Origin: Pseudaquabacterium terrae
Lineage (GTDB): Bacteria; Pseudomonadota; Gammaproteobacteria; Burkholderiales; Burkholderiaceae_C
Direction: 5' to 3'
Length of the DNA: 64,000 nucleotides
Assembly: GCF_013266755.1 (NCBI RefSeq)
Contig: NZ_JABRWJ010000009.1
Span: forward strand, 1-64,000
Below are positions 1-8,264 of the stretch, piece by piece. The position numbers and the translations under genes were made by a program. The number at the start of each line of letters is the position of its first letter. Positions within the stretch are counted from its first letter, which is position 1. Under the pieces are notes generated by a model, which was given only the letters and a program-made list of their open reading frames with translations, did not search any database and was not told the DNA's origin.

Positions 1-349
1 CCTGCGGCTGGGCAAGCTGACGCATCTGCCGGTCTCCCCGTTCGCCGCGGCTATGCCGCGTACTTCAGGCGCGTACGCTCACTGAACGCCGGTTGCCCGT
101 TCCACACGAAACGACGAAGAGCCCATCTTTCCGGCGTTCACCGTAACGTTCGCATCTAAGGACGCCTGCGATCTAGCAACAAGGTCAGGTCAGAGCGAGC
201 GTTTCACTTCGGAGATTCAGACCCTTTGTCGCAACGAAGGTAGCGCTGAGCGCCCCTTCGACGCGAAGCTGGCCATCAACTTTGACTTTCCTGGGAAAGC
301 GCAACCCCGAATCGAAGGGGCGGTAATTCACATCTCCAAACGCGGCGAT
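1..349. other. Gene-poor left edge
   Basis: I see no convincing gene here. A 9-bp inverted repeat (GAACGCCGG at 84-92, CCGGCGTTC at 131-139) could be the stem of a decayed recombination site like the one at 350-475. On the minus strand a 48-codon frame starts at GTG 331 and ends at 185. It lies just inside the attC-like site, where an integron cassette gene would sit, but its GGAG is only 2 nt from the GTG and the protein is not recognisable, so it is not called as a gene. Confidence 0.4.
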
Positions 350-475
350 GCCTAACCCTTCGGTCAACGCGACGTCCACCAGCTACGCGCCAGGGCCGCG
401 AGGCACTCAGGCATATCATGTGCCTCGCGGCCCTGGCGCTCCGCTGGCGGCCGCGCGTTACCTCAAACTACAAGG
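350..475. repeat. attC-like hairpin, possible integron cassette remnant
   Basis: The region opens with GCCTAAC (350-356), which fits the attC R'' box RYYYAAC. It continues with GGTCAACGCG (362-371), whose complement CGCGTTACC (454-462) lacks one base, as in the L''/L' pair with its extrahelical base. Between them lies a perfect 20-bp stem (387-406 with 420-439) and a 13-nt loop. The R' box (GTTRRRY) expected after TCAA at 463-466 is missing, so this is a degenerate site or a look-alike. An IS110/IS1111 transposase fragment, a family that includes attC-targeting members, lies 400 bp away. Confidence 0.35.
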
Positions 476-847
476 GCTTCCCCGTCTGTCAAGCAATAGC
501 TCGCATTTGACGCGTCCTGTCGGAGCGCCAGTTTGATGGTCGGGATCACCTGGGGTGACGTTGAACGCGTTGCCAGCACAAGAGAAGCGGACTGCCAAAC
601 TACAACCGGTCATGTTGCAGCGACTCAAATGCTGCGGACCCTGATGAAAGATGCGCGTCGGGGCTCCATTCGTTAGCCGAGAACGTACGAGGACGTCTCC
701 TGGAGGTGATCGAGCTCTCCCGACGCGGGTCCGAACCCTTGGCTCATCAACGCATCGTCGTCACGCGGTGGAAGAAGTTGCAATGCTCGCGCCGGCTCCT
801 GCGGCGGTGTGGTCGGCGGTGTGGTCGGGACGCGGCTGGCCGAGGCG
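476..847. other. Non-coding flank of the IS fragment
   Basis: No gene is recognised. The stretch contains CATTCGTTAGCC (about 671-682), close to an integron core site, and a tandem 12-bp duplication of GCGGTGTGGTCG (about 803-827). It probably holds the 3' terminal region of the IS110-type element, which ends at 848, but IS110 elements often lack clear inverted repeats and no end could be placed. Confidence 0.3.
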
Positions 848-1597
848 TCAGCCCTGGATCGGCTTGAATTGTTCGCCCTTGGCAAGCACCGCCCAAGCCA
901 TGCGCGCGTTCTTCGCCGCGATGGCGACCACCGCCTTCCAGTAACCGCGTCGCTCGGCCAGCGCGAGGGCCCAGCGGCTGAGCCGATCGGCCTTGCCCTT
1001 GGCTGCAGCCAGCACAGCTCGCGCGCCCATGATCAGCAGCGTGCGCAGGTAATCGTCACCGGCCTTGGTGATCCGTCCGAGCCGGGTTTTCCCTCCAGAG
1101 CTGTATTGGCCTGGCACCAGGCCCAGCCAGGCGGCAAGCTGCCGGCCGTTGCTGAAGTCGTGACCGTTGCCGATCGAGGCCAGCAAAGCGCTGGCGGTGG
1201 TCGCGCCGATCCCCCGCAGCGACATCAGGCGCTGGCTTCGTTCGTCGGCCGCAGCCATCAGGCTGACGTGGCGGTCGTACTCGTCCAGCCGCTCATCGAG
1301 CCGATGGATCTCGCTGAGCGCGTCGCCCACGGCCGTGTTCGCCCACTGCGGCAGGTCTTCCAAGTGCTCGGCGGCCTGGCGCCGAACCGTGGCCGCCTTC
1401 TGCGGCAGCACGATGCCGAGCTCGCTGAGCAGGCCCCGCAGCCGGTTGATCATCCCCGTGCGCTGCTCGACAAAGCCGCGGCGCATGCGGTGCACGCACA
1501 GCCGCGCTTGCGCCGCCTCGGTCTTCACCGGCACGAAGCGCATGTTCGGCCGCTGCACCGCCTCGCAGATCGCCGCGGCGTCGGCCGCGTCGTTCGT
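848..1597 (-). pseudogene. IS110/IS1111-family transposase, 5'-truncated
   Basis: The 248 residues match the C-terminal three quarters of IS110/IS1111 transposases. They begin at NDAADAAAICEAV, part of the N-terminal DEDD catalytic domain, and continue through the helical middle region to the C-terminal Transposase_20 domain (LRGIGATTASALLASIG, then AAWLGLVPGQYSSGGK). The family is about 340 residues, so the first ~90, including the first catalytic acidic residues, are missing. The open frame runs upstream to 1813 but that extension has no transposase similarity. The junction falls at GCCTAAC, a core-site-like heptamer at 1596-1602. The enzyme should be inactive; the remnant marks a past insertion and deletion. 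Confidence 0.85.
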
Positions 1598-1718
1598 TAG
1601 GCCGCATGCCGTCGCAACGCCCGAACTCGACCGCGGCATGTCCGGGCGGCGAGCCGAACAAGAGCGCTCCGCCGATGACGGCAGCAATCGTTGCGGTGCG
1701 TGAGGCGCTGTGAGGCAT
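1598..1718 (-). pseudogene. Truncated start of a secreted protein
   Basis: An ATG at 1718 with GGAG seven bases upstream begins a typical signal peptide: a short polar start, a hydrophobic core (IAAVIGGALLFG) and a likely cleavage after PPGHA. Only about a dozen mature residues remain (AVEFGRCDG). The frame then runs into the IS110 fragment in the wrong phase, giving arginine-rich nonsense. This is best read as the 5' end of a secreted-protein gene whose body was lost when the IS fragment was joined. The original function cannot be told. Confidence 0.5.
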
Positions 1719-1846
1719 GGCGTGGCTCCGATGACGGGCGGAAGAGTTCGCCCAGGCGTTGTTACGCCCAGGTCGAGGTCACCGGATGCGGGGGGCGTCG
1801 AGCCGAAAGTCATGGCGGACTCGACTCACGCGGCCGCGAACCGGCG

Positions 1847-2158
1847 CTACTCCTTCGTCAGAAGCAGCTGTCCCACCTTCTTCATCCGGTCCCGGAGGCC
1901 GCTAGCGATCAACCCGAGTACCCCGGGCAGCTCGATCTCGATCGTTACCGTGGCGTCGAGCACGGTGATGGCCCCAGCGATGGTCTGACCCATCGCCGCG
2001 ATGCCGAAGGTCAAGCGGTCCCCGTCCCAGCGTTCGTTGGAGGCGCCCGTGGTGCCGGGCATCGAGTGGACGAACTTCGCAAAGCCAGTCTCGATTCGGC
2101 GGCGCGCCTCGGCGCGGCCGAGCTGGTGAGGGATGCTGACGGTGAGAGGTGTTGCCAT
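1847..2158 (-). CDS. Polyhydroxyalkanoic acid system family protein
   Basis: A 103-residue protein of the PHA-granule-associated family (PF09650-like), found beside or within polyhydroxyalkanoate-producing genomes. Its exact role is unknown. Visible family traits are a start with a short beta strand (LTVSIPHQLG), the helix AEARRRIETG, the segment GIAAMGQTIAGAITV, and an acidic strand (ATVTIEIELPGVLGL) before a lysine-rich C-terminal helix. The whole protein is polyketide-cyclase/SRPBCC-like in pattern. The gene follows the Tim44-like gene on the same strand with a 48-bp gap. No PHA synthase or phasin is in the window. Confidence 0.75.
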   Translation of the reverse strand: MATPLTVSIPHQLGRAEARRRIETGFAKFVHSMPGTTGASNERWDGDRLTFGIAAMGQTIAGAITVLDATVTIEIELPGVLGLIASGLRDRMKKVGQLLLTKE

Positions 2159-2206
2159 GCGCCGAAGCGTTCTGCGAAGGCGGGCGCCTAAGCCGGAACG
2201 GACGCG

Positions 2207-3154
2207 TCAGGCCGGCGCGTACTGCGCAATGCCGCCGATGGCCCACTCGCGGCTGCCGTCGACGGGCTTGACGAGGTGCCACACCTCGTCGAAGGGCACC
2301 GCCGGCGCGTTCTGGTCCTCGCGGATCAGGCCGTGGAAACGCACGCTGACGATGTGCTGGTCGAGCGTTGCGTCGACATCGAGCACCCGGGCGTCGAGCT
2401 GCACGACATCGGTCTGCTGCGCGGCCTGCCCGCGCTCCTGCAGGTCGAGCCGGAACTGGGCGAACATCTCCGGGGTCGCGAACTGGCGCAGGTCGTTCAG
2501 GTCGCCGGCGTCGTTGGCCGCCTGCATGCGGATGAAGATCAGCTTGGCGATGCGTTCGAAGCCCGGAGCGTCGAAGTCGGCGGGCAGGCCGCGGGCAGTC
2601 GCCGGGACGGCGGCGAACGGCGCTGTTGCAGGGGCAGCCGACGTGGCGCCTCCCGAGCCGAAAGCCGATGCCGATGCCGATGCCGATGCCGATGCCGATC
2701 CGGGAACGCCGCCTGCGCCGGCGCCGGCGAAGCTCATGCCCTGCGGCGCGGCCGCGGCCTGGCCACGTGCGGCCCCGGGACCGAACCGCTTCAGCAGGAA
2801 ACGCAGCGCGAAGAACGCCACCGCAGCGACCAGCAGGATGGTCAGGAAGTTGGCGAACTCCGCACCCATGCCCAGATGACTCATCAGCGCGGCCAGGCCG
2901 AGGCCGGCGGCGAGGCCGGCGATCGGCCCCATCCACGAACGCTTCGGCGCTGCCGCCTGCGGCGCGGCCGCCGCGGCCGGTGCCGCCGCGTTGGGGGCCG
3001 GCTTGGCCGGGGTCGCCTGGGCGTCCTGCGCCGGCGGCGTCTGGCGCTTCATGCCGGAGTTGCGGCCGCCGCCGAGGCGCGAGGCCTCGGCATCTACAGC
3101 GACGAAGCTCAGGCTGCACAGGGCCACGAACACGCTCAACAACAGTCTCTTCAC
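2207..3154 (-). CDS. Tim44-like domain protein, exported
   Basis: A 315-residue protein with an N-terminal signal or anchor segment (residues 1-22), an Ala/Pro-rich linker, two hydrophobic segments (about 75-115: IAGLAAGLGLAALMSHLG, then FLTILLVAAVAFFAL), a low-complexity Ser-Ala linker (about 150-165) and a C-terminal Tim44-like domain (about 190-315) containing FERIAKLIFIRMQAAND and LDARVLDVDATLDQ. Bacterial Tim44-like proteins are inner-membrane anchored with the domain outside. Their function is not established, though the fold resembles NTF2/SRPBCC ligand-binding modules. The Ser-Ala linker is encoded by a hexanucleotide repeat, so its length may vary among strains without frameshift. 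Confidence 0.85.
   Translation of the reverse strand: MKRLLLSVFVALCSLSFVAVDAEASRLGGGRNSGMKRQTPPAQDAQATPAKPAPNAAAPAAAAAPQAAAPKRSWMGPIAGLAAGLGLAALMSHLGMGAEFANFLTILLVAAVAFFALRFLLKRFGPGAARGQAAAAPQGMSFAGAGAGGVPGSASASASASASAFGSGGATSAAPATAPFAAVPATARGLPADFDAPGFERIAKLIFIRMQAANDAGDLNDLRQFATPEMFAQFRLDLQERGQAAQQTDVVQLDARVLDVDATLDQHIVSVRFHGLIREDQNAPAVPFDEVWHLVKPVDGSREWAIGGIAQYAPA
2664..2699. repeat. GCCGAT hexanucleotide tandem repeat (6 copies)
   Basis: Six perfect copies of GCCGAT lie inside the Tim44-like gene and encode alternating Ser-Ala. The unit is a multiple of three, so copy-number change would lengthen or shorten the interdomain linker without breaking the frame. Confidence 0.9.
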
Positions 3155-3251
3155 GTGATGTCTCTCTCGAGCCGGGAGAAAACCCAGCGGTGACTCACTA
3201 TATGGAGCCGCGGGCGGTTATCGCAAGGGTGCTTTCTCCCGCCCCGCCGAG

Positions 3252-4019
3252 CTACCTCGCCGCGTCCAGCCGCACATGCCGCGACGACGCAGTCCCCCCC
3301 ACGTCCTCGAGGCTGTCCGCCGCCGGCCGCTGAAACATCGCCCGCACCCAGCGCGGCCGGGCGGCCGGGAGGACCGCCGGCAGATCGACGTCCGCATGCC
3401 CGCCCGGCGCGATCGTGAAGGTTCTGCGCCACGATCGGGCGCCGGCACGCTGCCATTCCACGGGCGACGTCGGCGAGCTTTCGACGAAGAGCGACTGCTC
3501 GTCGAGCGGAAGCACCAGCGGCTCGGATCCGACGTTCTCGATCCGCACCCGCGGCGGCTCGACTTGCACCAGATCGATTCGCAAGGCACGGTAAGGCCGC
3601 GAGCGCGCCCGTTCGATGATCTTCCGCGCTTCCGCCTTGAGCCGGTCCGCCGCTGGATCGGTCGGCGCCAGCGCGACCACACGCTCCTGCCCAGCGCTCT
3701 TCAGCCGCGCGGTTTGCGCCGGCATGCCCGGCCTCAAACCCGGCGTCGACCCGGCCGGCATCGCCGCGGCGAGCGCCTGCCGTTCCGCTGCGCTCACCTG
3801 GGTGCGGAACACGCCGATGACCCCGCGCTCGATCACCGCCACCGGGGGCTCGTGGTACCAGGTGGCCTGGTCGCCGTCGATCTCGAGGCGGCTGTCAGCC
3901 CCGCCGATGCCCGCGCTCTGGGCATATTCGAACCGGAAGTCCGCTGTCGTCGCGGCCATGTTTTCTCCCATCGCGAGGACCAGCGACGCTGCAGCGCCCA
4001 GGGCAGACCGCCGCTTCAC
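3252..4019 (-). CDS. Hypothetical exported protein
   Basis: A 255-residue protein I cannot assign. The GTG start at 4019 overlaps the TGA of the upstream gene, indicating translational coupling; the frame is open further upstream but would overlap that gene deeply. The N-terminus (VKRRSALGAAASLVLAMG) is signal-peptide-like. The middle is a mixed alpha/beta region with ERGVIGVFRTQVSAAERQALA, and the C-terminal half reads as a beta-rich domain (VRIENVGSEPLVLPLDEQS, then WRRTFTIAPGGHADVDLP). The upstream neighbour has the analogous phrase VGVFETQVPADVVVGLVRLL, so the two are probably distant paralogues. Confidence 0.6.
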   Translation of the reverse strand: MKRRSALGAAASLVLAMGENMAATTADFRFEYAQSAGIGGADSRLEIDGDQATWYHEPPVAVIERGVIGVFRTQVSAAERQALAAAMPAGSTPGLRPGMPAQTARLKSAGQERVVALAPTDPAADRLKAEARKIIERARSRPYRALRIDLVQVEPPRVRIENVGSEPLVLPLDEQSLFVESSPTSPVEWQRAGARSWRRTFTIAPGGHADVDLPAVLPAARPRWVRAMFQRPAADSLEDVGGTASSRHVRLDAAR

Positions 4020-4912
4020 GTCACCAGCACCTCGATGTCGCTCGCGAAGACCCCCCCGACGAATCGCGGCTGCGAGGCGATCGTCGCTTCCCCGCCATAC
4101 GTGCAGTAGCCGGCGCGCATGAAGTGCGGGCCGCCGGCCTGGAACCGGACTTCGGCCGAGCACTCGATCGTCATCTTCGTCCGCGGCCCCATCCACACCA
4201 GGTCGGGCACCGGACGGACGCTCACTTCGAGCGGTACGCGCGCAATCTCCAGCGGCGGCGGCATCTGATCGTCGCGCACCTCCGGCAGGCGGCCGTACAA
4301 CAGCACGAACAGGTCGTCGCCGCCGGCCAGGTGCGCGGGATGCGTCATCCAGTAGCCCTGCGAACCGAAGTTGCCGAAGGCGACCGACACCGCCAGGCGC
4401 GACTCGCCGATCGCGACGCGCTCCGGCGCGGCGAGCATCAGCCCGAGCGTCATCGACGGGTGTTCCTCGGCCCTGGCCAGCAGTGTGGCGAGCTCGCCGA
4501 GCAGCGGCCGCAGGCTGGCGGCGGCGTCCCTGTCGGTCGACGCGAACGTGAACTCCGACACCATGCCACCGGCGACGACGGACAGGCGCATGACCGTGTC
4601 AACCGGTCGGATCTGCGACCGCGGCATCGTCTCGAACGGGTGCGCCTTCAACAGCCGCACCAGGCCCACCACGACATCCGCCGGCACCTGCGTCTCGAAC
4701 ACGCCCACCTGCCGGCCGGGCATGTCGGACAAGGACCGGTGCAAGGCCAGCCGCACCCGGCCATCGCCGGCAATGTCGAGCCGGTCCTCGTGGATGCAGA
4801 TACCCGATTCGGTGCGGCGACCCGAGGTCACCACGCGTTGCACGGCGAAGCCGTCCAGCAGGTGGGCGTCACCCGCCAGGATGCGATCGAACACGGCCTG
4901 CATGGCGCTCAC
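4016..4912 (-). CDS. Hypothetical protein of the OmpA/LysM operon
   Basis: A 298-residue protein with no recognised domain. It lacks a signal peptide and transmembrane segments. The sequence alternates short strands and helices, and residues about 70-95 (RQVGVFETQVPADVVVGLVR) resemble a segment in the next gene downstream, with which it shares a GTGA stop/start overlap. A stretch near the C-terminus (TKMTIECSAEVRFQAGGPHF) looks beta-rich. It is third in a four-gene unit after the LysM and OmpA-zincin genes. Its role is probably tied to theirs, for example as a chaperone, adaptor or immunity-type protein, but nothing in the sequence proves this. Confidence 0.6.
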   Translation of the reverse strand: MSAMQAVFDRILAGDAHLLDGFAVQRVVTSGRRTESGICIHEDRLDIAGDGRVRLALHRSLSDMPGRQVGVFETQVPADVVVGLVRLLKAHPFETMPRSQIRPVDTVMRLSVVAGGMVSEFTFASTDRDAAASLRPLLGELATLLARAEEHPSMTLGLMLAAPERVAIGESRLAVSVAFGNFGSQGYWMTHPAHLAGGDDLFVLLYGRLPEVRDDQMPPPLEIARVPLEVSVRPVPDLVWMGPRTKMTIECSAEVRFQAGGPHFMRAGYCTYGGEATIASQPRFVGGVFASDIEVLVT

Positions 4913-4985
4913 TGGGTAACCTCCGTGCTTCGCACTGCGGTGCGAGCCCCCTTCGGAACGGCCGGGCGGGGGCTCATGAGTGCGC

Positions 4986-7133
4986 TCACACCTTGTCGAC
5001 CACGAGGTAGTCGTAGTCGCGGCCGTACTTGTTCTTGATCGACTTCTTCTTCATGAGATCAGGGAAGGCGTGATAGTGCCGCTTCTTCACCTTGGTGTGG
5101 TCCCGCCCCATGATCGAGTCGTTGTCGATGCCGGCAACTGCACCATCGCCCGAGAGGCCCGGATCGACCGCACCGCCCTTGTACTCGTCCGGGTTGTCCA
5201 TGTGGTGGCCGGCTTCGTGCGCCAGCAAGGTGTCGCGCGGGTCGCCCATGAAGAACACGCCGGCATTGGAGCGGAAGGTTTCGCGGCCGACGCCGATCAC
5301 GTCCGGCCCGTCCACCTCGACCTTGGTCAGCTTCACGTCGACATCCACGTCATAGCGGCAGCAGCGCACCGCGTTGCCTGAGTGGCAGTCCTTGCGGCGC
5401 AACTGGAACACGCCGCTCCATTTGTCGTGCGTGACCTTGACCCACTTCGCGCGCTTGGCGACCAGCGTCGGATCGTCGAAGTTGTAGTCGGCGAACGTCG
5501 TCGGGAACGGTCCACCGCCGGTCGCCGACTGCTGCGGGAAGAACTGCGTGCCCTTCTTGATGAGCCCGACCGCGGTGTAGATCACCGAGTTCGCATCGGC
5601 CGCGGCCTTGAACCCGGCCGGCAGCGCCTTCCATGTCGTGCCGTCGTGGTACTGGTCGGGCATGAACGTATTGCTGCCGGTGACGCGCGCCCAGCGCCAC
5701 CCGCTGCGGCTCGGACCGTTCGTCGCCGTACCGGTGATGCTGAACGAGTTGAGGTCGACCATGTAGGCGCCGAACACCTTCATGATCTTGAATTCCGGAT
5801 GCACCTTGGCCCGGAACTTCTCGATCTTCATCAGGAACTTCGAATCGTTCCCGAATCCGCTCCAGGTCCGATGCTCGGAGAACTCCTCGTCCGGCGCATC
5901 GAGCAGGGCTTCGACCGTCAAGGATTTGCTGCCCGGATCGACCAGCGCCTTGGCCGGGCTGGCCGGGTCCAGCGTGGCATCGATTTCCACCTTGTCGAAG
6001 AAGCTGCTGCCGTTCTTGAAGTCGACATCCTTGACTTCGAACTCGTGGCTCAGTTGCCCGCCCGCGGGCATGACGTCGAGCGGCTTCAGCGTCGACGAAC
6101 CCTGCTTCGCCTTCAGCTGGAAGCGCACCACGACCCCATCGGGCAGGTTGGTGGTGGCCAGCAGCTTGACCTTGTCGCCGCAGAAGGCCTTCTCCGGCTC
6201 GAAGCGCAGGTCCTTGATGAAGAACACCACCGCCTTCGCGCGTTCGCAGGGCGACTCCACCGCTATCCGGTGATAGAAGCGGCAGCCGAAGGTGTTGTGC
6301 GTCTCCTCGAACTCGCGCCGGTCGGCCGACGGGTTGCGCCGGGTCTTCTCGTCGGACCACAGCCGCTTCACGCAGCCCTCGGTGCCCTCCTTCGCGGTGG
6401 GGCATGGCCATTTGCCGGGGCTGACCACCGAACCGGGCCTGAACAGGTAGGCCAGCACGCGCCGGTTCGGCGCGTTCTCGGCGTTGCGCTTCGGGGGGTT
6501 CTGCTGGAGCTGGGCGGTCTCCTTCTGGGAGAACACCAGCAGCGGGTTGAACTCGCCGCAGCCCTGGTAGTCGCCCTTGCCGTCGGCATCGGCGCCCTGG
6601 GCCAGGAAGTCGCCCGGCGTCAGGACCAACTCGCCGCACACCAGGTCCATGTAGGCGCGGAACAGGATCGCGCGGTCGAGGGAGGAGCCGACGGTGGAGT
6701 GCGGATGGCCGAGCGCATCCTGCATCCGGTGGATCGACTTCTGGCCCCACACGTCGCCGCCCATCGAGTGCGGCTTCTTGTACAGCTCTTCCCACATCGC
6801 CTCGCGCCGGATGAGCATCGCGTAGACGGCGATGGCGCGGCGGCCGCTCAGCTCCTTGTTGTACTTGTCGTTGCCCACCGGGTCGGCATGCCCGAACACC
6901 GAGATCGGCGCACCCGGATGTTCGGCCCGCAGCTTGGCGAGCATCTGCATCTCGTCGGCCGCATCGGGCAGGACGAAGGAAGACTCGAACTCGAAGCGGA
7001 CGTCCTTGATGTGCCAGCAGGCCAGCGGCACCAGCGCCATGCGGTAGGTGTTGTGCTTGTCCTCCGTGGTCGGTCCGGCGCGCAGCAGGTGATCGACATG
7101 CAGCGTGTGGGTTCCGGAAACGCCGCCGCTCAT
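4986..7133 (-). CDS. OmpA-domain protein with C-terminal HExxH zincin motif
   Basis: A 715-residue multidomain protein without a signal peptide. Residues about 45-115 form an OmpA-like peptidoglycan-binding domain (VRFEFESSFVLPD, then GHADPVGNDKYNKELSGRRA). A cysteine-containing middle region and a beta-sandwich-like part (about 300-420) follow. Near the C-terminus is LLAHEAGHHMDNPDEY, a zinc-protease HExxH motif with a downstream acidic residue, then DNDSIMGRDH, which resembles a metzincin Met-turn. The order cell-wall binder then protease, without a Sec signal, suits a cargo delivered by a specialised system such as type VI secretion. No VgrG, Hcp or PAAR gene is in the window, so that is inference. 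An alternative is a cytosolic or surface-bound protease of unknown role. Confidence 0.7.
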   Translation of the reverse strand: MSGGVSGTHTLHVDHLLRAGPTTEDKHNTYRMALVPLACWHIKDVRFEFESSFVLPDAADEMQMLAKLRAEHPGAPISVFGHADPVGNDKYNKELSGRRAIAVYAMLIRREAMWEELYKKPHSMGGDVWGQKSIHRMQDALGHPHSTVGSSLDRAILFRAYMDLVCGELVLTPGDFLAQGADADGKGDYQGCGEFNPLLVFSQKETAQLQQNPPKRNAENAPNRRVLAYLFRPGSVVSPGKWPCPTAKEGTEGCVKRLWSDEKTRRNPSADRREFEETHNTFGCRFYHRIAVESPCERAKAVVFFIKDLRFEPEKAFCGDKVKLLATTNLPDGVVVRFQLKAKQGSSTLKPLDVMPAGGQLSHEFEVKDVDFKNGSSFFDKVEIDATLDPASPAKALVDPGSKSLTVEALLDAPDEEFSEHRTWSGFGNDSKFLMKIEKFRAKVHPEFKIMKVFGAYMVDLNSFSITGTATNGPSRSGWRWARVTGSNTFMPDQYHDGTTWKALPAGFKAAADANSVIYTAVGLIKKGTQFFPQQSATGGGPFPTTFADYNFDDPTLVAKRAKWVKVTHDKWSGVFQLRRKDCHSGNAVRCCRYDVDVDVKLTKVEVDGPDVIGVGRETFRSNAGVFFMGDPRDTLLAHEAGHHMDNPDEYKGGAVDPGLSGDGAVAGIDNDSIMGRDHTKVKKRHYHAFPDLMKKKSIKNKYGRDYDYLVVDKV

Positions 7134-7142
7134 GTCGTGCCT

Positions 7143-7769
7143 TCAGCAGCCGTGCACTTCCAGGAGCTTCGCCTGGGTCGCGCCGTCGCACTCGCCGGTC
7201 ACCGGCGTGAGCTCGTGGTCGCACTGGAACTCTTCGACGGCCGACTTCCACTCGTCTTCGTCGACCGGGTCCAGCGCGCGGCGGTAGTAGCCGAGGTTCA
7301 ACAGCCGCGCGAGCTGGCCGGACTTCTCCTCCACCGGGTCGAGATCGCCGATGCCGATGGCGATCTGGTCATCGGTCAGCTCGAGCTTGCCGTTGCGGGC
7401 GGTGCGCGCGATCGCCTTGTCGAGCATGCCGGCGCTGATCGGCTCGCGCGAGGCCGTGCCGTCGATCAGCAGACCCGCCATCGTGTCCGGGATCGGCTCG
7501 CCATCGACCTTCTGCAGCATCACCCGCAGCTTCAGCACCTCTTTCTTCAGCCTGAACTTGTGGCTGGCATCGGTCGGGCGCAGCTCGGTACGCACCTCCT
7601 TGTCCGGGATGAAGACCCTGTCGCCCGGCAGCAGCACGTGGGGGTTCTTGCGCAGTGCCTTCAGCTCCGCGTTCTCCGGATGGTCCCAGATCGTGTGGAA
7701 GTCGTGAAAGCCGGCCCGCTCGGCAATGCTCGAGAGGTGATCGCCTTGCTCGACGACGTGGATGGGCAT
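7143..7769 (-). CDS. LysM and peptidoglycan-binding domain protein
   Basis: A 208-residue protein that begins at once with a LysM domain (residues 3-60: VVEQGDHLSSIAERAGF, then NPHVLLPGDRVFIP). A linker of alternating charged strands follows, and a C-terminal PG_binding_1-like domain (about 155-208: LLNLGYYRRALDPVDEDEW, then GECDGATQAKLLEVHG) ends the protein. There is no signal peptide. Proteins with this exact build often accompany VgrG/PAAR and OmpA-like genes in type VI or contractile-injection loci. The frame continues upstream to a GTG at 7868, but the ATG at 7769 directly precedes the LysM fold and is preferred. It is first in the operon, 9 bp before the OmpA-zincin gene. Confidence 0.75.
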   Translation of the reverse strand: MPIHVVEQGDHLSSIAERAGFHDFHTIWDHPENAELKALRKNPHVLLPGDRVFIPDKEVRTELRPTDASHKFRLKKEVLKLRVMLQKVDGEPIPDTMAGLLIDGTASREPISAGMLDKAIARTARNGKLELTDDQIAIGIGDLDPVEEKSGQLARLLNLGYYRRALDPVDEDEWKSAVEEFQCDHELTPVTGECDGATQAKLLEVHGC

Positions 7770-7864
7770 GGTGAGGGCAGCCTGGCTGGCGAGCGACACG
7801 CCCGCAGGCGCATTGCTCGTTAGACACTCTAGCGAACGGAACGCGGCGCCATGGATGACGTTGG

Positions 7865-8029
7865 TCACCCGGCCTGCGCCAACGCCACCGCATCGGCCCC
7901 CGCCGGAAAGTGAAGCCGCTCCGACGTGTCGTTCACCGCCTGCCGCACCACCTCCGCCACGTCAGCCGGACATGCCACCGCCGAGAAGGCGCCGAGTGCG
8001 CCGACGCCCGCGTTGTTCGTCAGCACGTC
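7865..8029 (-). pseudogene. Short-chain dehydrogenase remnant, internally deleted
   Basis: The frame contains the SDR motif DVLTNNAGVGALGAF fused directly to a typical SDR C-terminus (ADVAEVVRQAVNDTSERL, then FPAGADAVALA and a stop). The Rossmann glycine motif before, and the catalytic Ser-Tyr-Lys block between, are gone. More than 150 residues have therefore been deleted. The fragment abuts a fragment of an AraC regulator on the opposite strand, so both belonged to one divergent pair. Confidence 0.75.
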
Positions 8030-8031
8030 GC

Positions 8032-8121
8032 GACGGCCAGCAGCCGCTCACTTTGCAGGCTGGGGATTTCGTCCTGATGCCGTCGACACCAGGCTTCACG
8101 ATGTCGGGCTTCGGGCCGGTG
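8032..8121 (+). pseudogene. AraC-family regulator fragment (N-terminal cupin)
   Basis: A 30-residue piece reads QPLTLQAGDFVLMPSTPGF followed by TMSGF, which is the conserved strand of the N-terminal cupin domain in AraC-type regulators. No start codon, remaining cupin or helix-turn-helix domain follows. It lies directly against the SDR remnant in divergent orientation, the usual arrangement for an AraC regulator and its SDR target, so one deletion probably removed most of both genes. Confidence 0.6.
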
Positions 8122-8264
8122 GGACCCGCTCCCCAGCCAGGCCCTGCAGGCGCCGTTCGATCGGCCTTCCAGGGCATGGCGGGGCCAGATCCGGAGAAAT
8201 TCGGAAAGACGCTATATTCACCCGCAACCCCAGCGCTTTTCTTCCCGATTTCCCTTCTACGAGA

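Noticed and set aside
1-1720. Prophage or complete IS element at the left edge
   Set aside because: Only one truncated transposase is present; no integrase, structural genes or paired ends are visible.
2664-2699. Phase-variable contingency locus
   Set aside because: The repeat unit is six bases, so slippage cannot shift the reading frame.
5382-7823. An 800-codon open frame opposite the OmpA-zincin and LysM genes
   Set aside because: No domain is recognisable and the composition is that of a reversed GC-rich gene; the minus-strand reading has clear OmpA, LysM and HExxH motifs.
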